Shown here: positions 1 to 4,701 of the stretch, piece by piece
Layout: every line of letters begins with the position of its first letter
Position numbering within the stretch: the stretch's first letter is position 1
Assembly: GCA_015231995.1 (NCBI GenBank)
Contig: JADGAO010000225.1
Span: forward strand, 1 to 5,098
Length of the DNA stretch: 5,098 nt
Direction of reading: 5' to 3'
From: Nitrospinota bacterium
GTDB lineage: Bacteria > Nitrospinota_A > UBA7883 > JACRLM01
Program-made: the position numbers and the translations under genes
Notes under the pieces: model-generated
Database searches by the model: none
The model's input: only the letters and a program-made list of their open reading frames with translations
What the model was told of the DNA's origin: nothing

Positions 1-767
1 ACCAATCCGGCCTCGGAAGAAAATCCCCCTCGCCCTCCATAACAGTGAAACTGCAAATGCGCCAGATGCGCTCGCGTCTCACCAAGCCCCTTGATTGTTT
101 CGATGGCGGATGTGTGGCTCCACGGCTCGCCCAGGTCGTTGAGGTGCAGTTGGACGGGGCAGGGCAGGCCGCTAGTTTCCACAGCGCGCGCAATAGCGTT
201 AGCCACATCCATAGGGGTTAAGTCAAACCCTTCAAGACGCCTCATCGCGGAGGAGCCGCCGGAATTTTTTAAAAACTTTCCGCCTGGATTAACCAGTTTG
301 ACCGAGTATGCGCCAGCTTTCCTCGCAATCCACGAAACCAGTTCTGCAATGTCCTTGTCTTTCCCACGCTCGATAAATCGCAGAAGCGGTTCCCATGCGC
401 CAAGTAGCGCCAACGATCCCTTGTCCACCTGCGGGATCATCTCCATCCGCTCCTTTGTGACAGAAGCCAGAGCCAATGGGGACGCCGGTTCGATTATCGT
501 CGTGTAGCCCATCTGCGCGTATCGAAGGCCTGTTGACGTCATGCGAGTGCGAACTGCGGCGTCGCCGTTCAACGAGTAATCGGCCACATGGGTATGGACG
601 TCGATTCCCCCCGCCATCACGACGCAATTTTCGGCGTCTATTACCAGCGGGGTGTTAGCGGGGGCTCCGGAGATTTTCCCGTTGCGAACGTGGACATTTC
701 TTCGGACAAACCGCTCTGCGTTAAGCGGGTCAACGACCTGTCCGTTTTTGATCAGCAATCCGTCCAT
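1..767 (-). CDS. fhcA: Formylmethanofuran dehydrogenase subunit A homologue (FwdA/FhcA), N-terminal part; gene runs off the left edge
   Basis: Cytoplasmic amidohydrolase-fold subunit. In archaea FwdA hydrolyses or forms formylmethanofuran; in bacteria the FhcABCD complex uses it to release formate from formyl-H4MPT during formaldehyde oxidation. My translation gives 255 uninterrupted codons, about half of the usual 540-570. Family marks in order: IKNGQVVDP (residues 6-14), metal-binding GIDVHTH with His58 and His60, MGYTTIIEP (86-94), YSVKLVNPGG with Lys157 matching the carboxylated metal-bridging lysine, QLHLNDLG (206-213) and HLAHLQFHCYGG (234-245). I chose ATG at 767 because it lines up with the family start. 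No clear ribosome site precedes it; GTG at 797 is an in-frame alternative, and an in-frame TAA lies farther upstream. The rest of the gene, and any fhcB, fhcD or fhcC neighbours, lie outside. FwdA/FhcA assignment is strong; the choice of fhcA over fwdA is inferred from the bacterial context. Confidence 0.9.
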   Translation of the reverse strand, partial: MDGLLIKNGQVVDPLNAERFVRRNVHVRNGKISGAPANTPLVIDAENCVVMAGGIDVHTHVADYSLNGDAAVRTRMTSTGLRYAQMGYTTIIEPASPLALASVTKERMEMIPQVDKGSLALLGAWEPLLRFIERGKDKDIAELVSWIARKAGAYSVKLVNPGGKFLKNSGGSSAMRRLEGFDLTPMDVANAIARAVETSGLPCPVQLHLNDLGEPWSHTSAIETIKGLGETRAHLAHLQFHCYGGRGGFSSEAGL

Positions 768-879
768 CGGCGTAGTCGAATATTTATGCAATCGCACCCC
801 GTGGCCGCCTGTGCTGTTGCCTAACCCTTTATCTTCGCAATATTATCATGCTGGACATCATTGTCTGAGCGCGATTATT

Positions 880-966
880 GCCATTTTGAGCAATGCGAAG
901 AATCTATAAAATAGAATATTCTATTATACTTTGATCCTTCGGTCGCTGAGGCTCCCTCAGGATGAC
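880..966 (+). repeat. REP-like palindromic repeat, copy 1
   Basis: An 87-bp unit that begins like CATTTTGAGCAATGCGAAG, continues AATCTAT, an AT-rich centre and CTTTGATCCTTCGGTCGCTGAG, and ends CCTCAGGATGAC. The two ends are imperfect inverted complements (GTCATTCTGA type against TCAGGATGAC). The right half contains the small palindrome CTGAG-GCTCC-CTCAG. It is about 84% identical by eye to the unit at 999-1085 and resembles the inverted unit at 3884-4001. Repeats of this kind are common between genes in many bacterial genomes. It lies downstream of prfB and upstream of fhcA. Together with the next two entries it fills most of the gene-free stretch 768-1144. Confidence 0.75.
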
Positions 967-968
967 AA

Positions 969-1016
969 AACATTGTCATTCTGAACGAACTGAACATTGT
1001 CATTCTGAACGAAGTG
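969..1016 (+). repeat. 24-bp tandem duplication of the repeat's left end
   Basis: The sequence AACATTGTCATTCTGAACGAA occurs at 969-989 and again, identically, at 993-1013, a period of 24 bp. The first copy is a stranded left end of the REP-like unit; the second begins the full copy at 999. This looks like a partial extra unit left by tandem duplication or by unequal recombination between units. Confidence 0.75.
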
Positions 1017-1085
1017 AAGAATCTATCAAAAAGAATAATTTGTTTTACTTTGATCTTTCGGTCGCTGAGGCTCTCTCAGGATGAT
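999..1085 (+). repeat. REP-like palindromic repeat, copy 2
   Basis: Same orientation and length as copy 1: GTCATTCTGAACGAAGTGAAG, AATCTATC, an AT-rich middle, CTTTGATCTTTCGGTCGCTGAG, ending CTCAGGATGAT. Its right half holds the palindrome CTGAG-GCTCT-CTCAG. It begins 59 bp beyond the prfB stop, so it would lie in the prfB mRNA 3' region, where such hairpins can slow 3' decay. No U-tract terminator is visible after prfB. Confidence 0.75.
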
Positions 1086-1144
1086 AAAAAGTGGACGCCA
1101 TCAGCAACGAGCATGTCATTGCTTAACGGAACGAAGGCGAGTTA

Positions 1145-2285
1145 TTAAACCTCCTCCACCTCATCTTCCTCCACAACTTCCGCGCCCTTCCCCGGCCCTT
1201 TCAACAAATAGCCTTCGATGAACATGTCTATCTCGCCATCAAGCACGGCGTTGATGTTGCCGCTTTCGATACGGGTGCGGAGGTCTTTGACCATCTGGTA
1301 CGGTTGCATAACGTATGAGCGTATCTGCGATCCCCATTTGATTTCTTTCTTCTCGCCGCCCAATCCTTCCAGCTTCTCCCTGTTCTTCTCCTGCTCCATC
1401 TCGAAAAGCTTGCCCTTGAGCACTTTCAACGCCCAGGCTTTGTTCTTGTGCTGGCTTCGCTCATTCTGGCAGGAGACAACGGTGTTCGTGGGGAGGTGCG
1501 TTATCCGCACGGCGGAATCGGTGGTGTTAACGCTCTGGCCGCCTGCGCCGGATGAACGGTAGGTGTCCACCTTTATATCTTCCTCGCGGATGATGATATC
1601 AATATCATCATTAAGCTCCGGCGTGACGGCCACGGAGGAAAACGATGTGTGCCGGCGTTTGTTGGCGTCGAACGGGGATATGCGGACAAGACGGTGCACT
1701 CCAACTTCGGCCCGCATCCGCCCGTAGGCGTACTCGCCTTCCACGATAAACGTGACGGACTTCACCCCGGCCTCTTCGCCGGGGAGATAATCCACTATCC
1801 GGGTTTTGTAGCCTTTGCGTTCCGCCCAGCGCAGGTACATCCGCATCAGTATCGAGGCCCAGTCCTGCGACTCCGTCCCGCCAGCGCCTGGGTGTATCTC
1901 CACGATGGCGTTGTCCCCGTCGTGCTCGCCGGAAAGCATGGCGGAAAGCTCCAGCGCGTTTATCTCTTTGGCCAGAGTTTGCGCCTCGGACAAGGCTTCG
2001 GCAAGCATGGCGTCGTCCTCTTCGGCCTTTAACATCTCGGCGAGGTCTTCCAGGTCTTTCAACCCTTTTTCGAGACGGTTGTAACCGTCCACGGTGCGAG
2101 AAAGGGCAGCCCGCTTTTTAAGCAATGGCTGAGTGGCCGACGGCTCATCCCAGAATTTGGGATCGGATATCTTTTTTTCGATTGATGAGAGTTCGGAAGT
2201 CTTGGCGGCTATGTCAAAGATGACCTCGGAGCCGGTCGAGTTTCGATTTGGTCTGGTCGAGCAGGTTTATCAGGTCGTCTCTCAT
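1145..2285 (-). CDS. prfB: Peptide chain release factor 2, with programmed +1 frameshift
   Basis: RF2 recognises UAA and UGA in the ribosomal A site and triggers hydrolysis of peptidyl-tRNA. The reading frame has two parts. Codons 1-23 run from ATG 2285 to CTT 2217, where an in-frame UGA follows; after a +1 slip, translation resumes at GAC 2215 and ends at tandem TAATAA, giving 379 residues (E. coli has 365). The segment after the slip reads DIAAKTSELSSIEKKISDP and KFWDEPSATQPLLKKR, the normal RF2 N-terminus. Stop-recognition SPF is at 203-205 and catalytic GGQ at 248-250, close to the E. coli positions. The tail adds an acidic end (VVEEDEVEEV). ATG overlaps the upstream gene's TGA as ATGA, so translation is probably coupled. 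A conceptual start at TTG 2125 would miss 53 residues and is wrong. Confidence 0.97.
2213..2227 (-). promoter_or_regulatory. prfB programmed +1 frameshift signal
   Basis: On the minus strand the site reads GAGGT-CAT-CTT-TGA-C. It has the slippery CUU codon, the poorly terminated UGA-C context and an internal Shine-Dalgarno-like GAGGU three bases before CUU, matching the E. coli layout AGGGGGU-AU-CUU-UGA-C. When RF2 is scarce the ribosome pauses at UGA and slips +1 to read GAC; when RF2 is plentiful it terminates after 23 residues. This is autoregulation known for the family. The internal SD is shorter than in E. coli, so basal slippage could be lower. Confidence 0.95.
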
Positions 2286-3112
2286 TTTTTCACTTTCTTG
2301 GGTTTGGTCTTCGACGGGGAAGGTTTTGTTTTCCCCTTCGGGGCTGGTTTCGTAACGGCCGGTTTCTTTGCAGGAGTCTTTTTAACAGCCGCTTTTTTCG
2401 CCACGGCTTTTTTCACAACGGGCTTGGCGAAAGAGGCCTTTCTAGGCGCCGGCGTGATAGCCTTCGGCTTTGATACGGTTTTGGAGGGTTGCGGCGCAAC
2501 TTTTTTTTGCGCGGGTTTGTCGCCCGGAGCTTTCGTCTTGACCGCAATCTCCTTTTTTATCGTCTCGTTGGCGTCTATCAGGTCGTTTATGTTTTGCCTG
2601 ATATTATCTTTGACGGATTCTTCGAGGAGATGGAGAACCATTTTGCCCATAGGGGTCGCCACACCCGGAGCGTCCGGGATGGGAATACCTTTGGCGATAT
2701 GCTTCCTGAGGCTTTTTTCAACCTCTTCCAGTGTGTAAAGCTCGTTCTCTTTATAGCGATAGATCAGTTTGACATAATCGCGCTCTTTTATCTCTTCCTC
2801 GGAGCTTCTGATTATGTTTTCCATCTTGCAGTCCAGGGGCTTTTTGGAGGTCTTGTTTATGAGCTTTACTACTTCTTTGAAATATTTATCTATAACCATT
2901 TTTTTCGGAAGGACTTCCTGCGGAATCTTGGAGCTTATCTCAAACAGATACCCATCCGGGTCAATTTTGCAGGCGCCGATCTCGTAGGTTATCCCTTTGA
3001 TAAGGAACCTATTATCCTTTTTTGGGGTGTGTTTTTTGCGAAACTCCGATCTGACTTCCTCCAAGCTCTTGCTGATATGTTGCAGGAATAACTGGTTTTT
3101 TACCTCGCCCAT
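2282..3112 (-). CDS. Unknown protein with a histone-H1-like Lys/Ala/Pro-rich tail, co-transcribed with prfB
   Basis: A 276-residue protein in two parts. Residues 1-190 are a mixed alpha/beta, charged domain I do not recognise, including FLIKGITYEIGACKIDPDGY, YVKLIYRYKENELYTLEEVE and IPIPDAPGVATPMGK. From about residue 192 to the end is a low-complexity basic tail, roughly one-third Lys with Ala, Pro, Val, Thr and almost no acidic residues (VVKKAVAKKAAVKKTPAKKP), of the kind seen in histone H1, AlgP and other nucleic-acid-binding tails. The open frame extends to ATG 3187, but ATG 3112 has a G-rich ribosome site (GGGGGC) just upstream and the extra 25 residues look random. The last codons overlap prfB by ATGA. 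Binding to DNA, RNA or ribosomes is inference from the tail only. Confidence 0.85.
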   Translation of the reverse strand: MGEVKNQLFLQHISKSLEEVRSEFRKKHTPKKDNRFLIKGITYEIGACKIDPDGYLFEISSKIPQEVLPKKMVIDKYFKEVVKLINKTSKKPLDCKMENIIRSSEEEIKERDYVKLIYRYKENELYTLEEVEKSLRKHIAKGIPIPDAPGVATPMGKMVLHLLEESVKDNIRQNINDLIDANETIKKEIAVKTKAPGDKPAQKKVAPQPSKTVSKPKAITPAPRKASFAKPVVKKAVAKKAAVKKTPAKKPAVTKPAPKGKTKPSPSKTKPKKVKK

Positions 3113-3152
3113 CTGCCCCCGGCCCCCAATTTTGCCGTTTTTCGATTGTTTT

Positions 3153-3181
3153 ATAATAGTTTCGGTGTTGGAGAATAACAG
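3153..3181 (-). promoter_or_regulatory. Candidate sigma-70 promoter for the unknown gene-prfB pair
   Basis: On the minus strand TATTAT (3158-3153) could be a -10 box about 40 bp before the ATG at 3112. The hexamer 17 bp upstream, CTGTTA, is a poor -35 match. The position suits a short leader and would put ATG 3187 outside the transcript, which supports the 3112 start. Weak call. Confidence 0.3.
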
Positions 3182-3221
3182 ATGCATAAAACAAAATCAA
3201 CCAGTAATCGAAAAAAAACCG

Positions 3222-3380
3222 ATGAAGGGGCTGTCGCCAAATGGCAAAACAGAAGCGACAAACGCTGTTCGAGGTGTTCTTCACCTCGAACTCCTTGTCT
3301 TTTAATGTGAATTATTCTTCCTTAAGGACGGCGGGGTGAAGAACACCCACGCCGAGCATTTGGGAGACAGCCCTATGAAG
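3222..3380. mobile_element. MITE-like element with terminal inverted repeats and probable target duplication
   Basis: The element spans about 3228-3374. Its ends are GGGCTGTCGCCAAATG on the left and CATTTGGGAGACAGCCC on the right, inverted complements apart from small mismatches. It is flanked on both sides by ATGAAG (3222-3227 and 3375-3380), a likely 6-bp target duplication. A second inner pair, GGTGTTCTTCACC (3273-3285) and GGTGAAGAACACC (3335-3347), is also inverted, so the element can fold into one long imperfect hairpin. It has no transposase frame and would need one supplied in trans. Termini starting GGGCTGTC are seen in several insertion sequences, but I do not assign a family. It lies between the unknown gene and the candidate small RNA. 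Confidence 0.65.
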
Positions 3381-3428
3381 TTGATTAAAAAGAAGAGGTT
3401 ATAAAAGAAAGGAAAAAATAATATGTTG

Positions 3429-3468
3429 AAAAAAAGGCGGTTCCGATGAGGAGGGTATCGGAACCGCC
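3429..3468 (-). terminator. Strong intrinsic terminator of the candidate small RNA
   Basis: On the minus strand GGCGGTTCCGAT (3468-3457) pairs perfectly over 12 bp with ATCGGAACCGCC (3447-3436), around the 9-nt loop ACCCTCCTC, and is followed directly by seven T residues (3435-3429). The opposite strand has no T-run after the hairpin, so direction is clear. No protein gene ends upstream on this strand for over 1 kb, which is the main reason to propose an RNA gene here. Confidence 0.88.
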
Positions 3469-3581
3469 AAGCCCTGAGTTAACCTATCAGGCCCAAATTT
3501 TCGGAACGCGAGGCATTACGTTCCGAATCTTTCATCTTGCCCGATGAATGAGGATTTCATCAAGCAAAACGTCAACCTGTT
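3429..3581 (-). ncRNA. Candidate sigma-54-controlled regulatory small RNA with CCUC loops
   Basis: A predicted transcript of about 153 nt between the sigma-54 promoter and the intrinsic terminator. It folds as a series of hairpins. SL1 (3567-3556 with 3548-3537) has 12 pairs including two G-U and loop AUCCUCA. SL2 (3527-3519 with 3508-3500) is a perfect 9-bp stem with loop UAAUGCCUCG. SL3 (3491-3487 with 3477-3473) is a 5-bp stem with loop UAGGUUAAC. SL4 is the terminator hairpin with loop ACCCUCCUC. Loops 1, 2 and 4 share CCUC, complementary to Shine-Dalgarno GAGG, which suggests pairing to ribosome binding sites. There is no credible reading frame; a 14-codon frame from ATG 3560 lacks a ribosome site. 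It does not resemble 6S RNA, tmRNA or a riboswitch I know. Function is inference. Confidence 0.65.
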
Positions 3582-3591
3582 ACCTATCACT

Positions 3592-3607
3592 AGCATTATG
3601 CGTGCCA
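3592..3607 (-). promoter_or_regulatory. Sigma-54 (RpoN) promoter of the candidate small RNA
   Basis: The minus strand reads TGGCACG-CATA-ATGCT, close to the consensus TGGCACG-N4-TTGCW, with the invariant GG (3606-3605) and GC (3594-3593) separated by exactly 10 bases. Transcription should begin near 3581. A sigma-54 promoter needs an ATP-hydrolysing enhancer-binding activator, so expression would be tightly switched by a signal such as nitrogen, carbon or stress. The activator is not in the window. Confidence 0.75.
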
Positions 3608-3617
3608 CAATTGCTTG

Positions 3618-3630
3618 GCTATGTTATAGC
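3618..3630. promoter_or_regulatory. Palindrome GCTAT-GTT-ATAGC next to the sigma-54 promoter
   Basis: A perfect 5-bp inverted repeat with a 3-bp spacer, ending 11 bp upstream of the -24 element. The 8-mer GTTATAGC inside it recurs in inverted form as GCTATAAC at 3760-3767, in the nested repeat farther upstream. It could be an operator or regulator site for the small RNA promoter. The short length means chance is possible. Confidence 0.3.
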
Positions 3631-3734
3631 TTATTTTTCAGATAGTTATGGTATGGGCCGTGAGACTCATGGATAAATAAACATCCTGGCTTTTTAAACA
3701 AAATTCAGGGGCAAAACCTCTCTCAAGGCATATC

Positions 3735-3823
3735 GCCTTAATTAATAATAAGTTATCTCGCTATAACGTAAACGTGGCGCCATAATGCCCTGCGGTAAAA
3801 TAGTAGCGCCACATAATTAAGGC
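3735..3823. repeat. Nested inverted repeat able to form a branched (three-way) fold
   Basis: The outer arms GCCTTAATTA (3735-3744) and TAATTAAGGC (3814-3823) are perfect 10-bp complements. Inside them are two separate hairpins: GTTAT-CTCGCT-ATAAC (3752-3767) and GTGGCGC (3774-3780) with GCGCCAC (3806-3812), a perfect 7-bp stem with a 25-nt loop. A smaller repeat, AAGGC-ATATC-GCCTT (3725-3739), overlaps the left arm. The block sits 154-242 bp upstream of the predicted small RNA start, the usual range for sigma-54 activator sites. It could also be a small non-autonomous element or part of another RNA. The surrounding DNA (3631-3734 and 3824-3883) holds nothing I can name. Confidence 0.55.
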
Positions 3824-3883
3824 TCGACCGGCAAACATTCAAGGCTGAGATATCCCTCTTTTTGCTGAGGGAGTCCTCTTTTT

Positions 3884-4001
3884 GTCATCCTGAGGGAGCT
3901 CGGCGACCAAAGGATCAAAGTAGAATAAATTATTCTTTAGATAGATTCTTCACTTCGCTACGCGGAGTTTACCCTGAGTCCATCGAAGGGTTCAGAATGA
4001 C
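3884..4001 (-). repeat. REP-like palindromic repeat, copy 3 (inverted and longer)
   Basis: Read on the minus strand this is the same unit as at 880-966 and 999-1085: GTCATTCTGAAC, then GAAGTGAAGAATCTATC, an AT-rich centre, CTTTGATCCTTTGGTCG and CTCCCTCAGGATGAC. It carries about 30 extra bases near the left end, including CCCTTCGATGGACTCAGGG. Just outside its plus-strand left end, CTCTTTTTG occurs twice 20 bp apart (3856-3864, 3876-3884), each followed by a CTGAGGGAG-like stretch, another partial duplication. Together with the left cluster it flanks the prfB-small RNA region in opposite orientation. Confidence 0.7.
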
Positions 4002-4152
4002 AATATTGCAACCGTGTGGGGTTATGCAAAGCTCTCCCTGATAATAAGCCATTATTTGTTCAGGATAAACCTGCAAAAAAAGATCAGAAATGGGAACTCG
4101 CGGAGGAGATGAATTGTCTAACCGTTAAATAGCAAAGGTGGAGTTTGAAGAA

Positions 4153-4542
4153 ATGAGAACGCGATTCGTGGTTTTGGCGGCCTTGCTTATTGCTTTTTCA
4201 AGCGCATGCGCGTCGCAGAATCAGCAACGGACTACGGCGCTTGGCGCCGCGCTGGGAGCCGGTTCTGGAGCCATCATCGGGCATCAGTATGGCGAAGGTG
4301 GCCGGGACAAGGGCGCCCTTATCGGCGGGGCGATAGGCGCAACGACCGGGCTTTTATTCGGGGCGCAGGAAGATCGCAACTCAAACGCCCACTACCAGGG
4401 CGGCGCCCAATATATGAATGGAAACCAGGCGTCTGCCGGAAATGGAGGAGCGTTTAACAATCCTTACCAGATGCCCAACCCACAATACTGCGGCTCTCAG
4501 TGGACATGGAACGCGCAGACGGGGCATTGGGTGTGCCGGTAA
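4153..4542 (+). CDS. Small glycine-zipper lipoprotein
   Basis: A 129-residue precursor. MRTRFVVLAALLIAFSSAC gives a basic N-terminus, a hydrophobic core and a lipobox-like SSAC with Cys19 as the probable lipidated residue, so the mature protein should be anchored in the envelope. Residues 30-70 are a glycine zipper of GxxxG/A type (LGAALGAGSGAIIG, then GALIGGAIGATTGLLFG), as in the Rickettsia 17-kDa antigen/YMGG group of outer-membrane-associated proteins. The tail is Asn/Gln/Gly-rich and ends CGSQWTWNAQTGHWVC-R, where Cys113 and Cys128 could form a disulfide. ATG 4153 is preferred over in-frame GTG 4138 because GGTGGAG lies 9 bp before it and the signal peptide starts there. It stands alone, convergent with the next gene. 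Specific function is unknown. Confidence 0.85.
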   Translation: MRTRFVVLAALLIAFSSACASQNQQRTTALGAALGAGSGAIIGHQYGEGGRDKGALIGGAIGATTGLLFGAQEDRNSNAHYQGGAQYMNGNQASAGNGGAFNNPYQMPNPQYCGSQWTWNAQTGHWVCR

Positions 4543-4554
4543 GTTGAAAAGAGG

Positions 4555-4649
4555 GCGGTTCTCGTTTGTCCCCCTTAACAAGGACCGCAACTCAATTGCG
4601 AGGGGGTTTAACCCCCCGGCGCTTTGCGCCACCCCCTCTTGTCAGGGGG
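4555..4649. repeat. Cluster of GC-rich hairpins between convergent genes
   Basis: Consecutive inverted repeats: GCGGTTCT (4555-4562) with AGGACCGC (4581-4588), one G-U pair; CGCAA-CTCAA-TTGCG (4586-4600); GGGGGTT-T-AACCCCC (4602-4616); GGCGC-TTT-GCGCC (4618-4630); and CCCCCT-CTTGTC-AGGGGG (4632-4649). None is followed by a T-run, so they are not standard intrinsic terminators, but they could end or protect transcripts arriving from both sides. The alternating C-tracts and G-tracts look like an intergenic repeat element rather than a single-gene signal. No other copy lies in the window. Confidence 0.6.
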
Positions 4650-4701
4650 GGCTACCCCACCGAGCTTTAACAAATGACAGTTTCAGAGCCCTTGCAACGG
4701 C

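Noticed and set aside
91..909. Open frames on both strands over the fhcA region other than fhcA itself
   Set aside because: The fhcA frame shows family motifs throughout; the others have no recognisable content or ribosome sites.
880..1085. CRISPR array
   Set aside because: Units are directly adjacent, near-identical over most of their length and palindromic, with no unique spacers of regular size.
1145..2125. prfB starting at TTG 2125
   Set aside because: It lacks the conserved RF2 N-terminal region, which is present upstream across the +1 frameshift site.
2133..3091. Long plus-strand open frames (2133-2738 and 2489-3091)
   Set aside because: They are antisense shadows; their Phe-rich, hydrophobic translations come from reading lysine-rich AAA/AAG codons backwards.
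3113..3187. ATG 3187 as start of the unknown gene
   Set aside because: No ribosome site; the added residues look unrelated to the protein, and a candidate -10 box lies inside the extension.
3519..3560. A 14-codon frame from ATG 3560 inside the small RNA
   Set aside because: There is no ribosome binding site and the start lies within the stable SL1 stem.
3429..3581. 6S RNA
   Set aside because: 6S RNA is a long end-to-end paired rod with a central bubble and a housekeeping promoter; here four separate local hairpins follow a sigma-54 promoter.
3429..3600. A CsrB-like sponge RNA on the plus strand, where the loops would read GGA
   Set aside because: The plus strand has no T-run after the hairpin and no well-spaced promoter before it (TTGATT 3381 and TATAAA 3400 are only 13 bp apart). 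The sigma-54 promoter and U7 both point to the minus strand.
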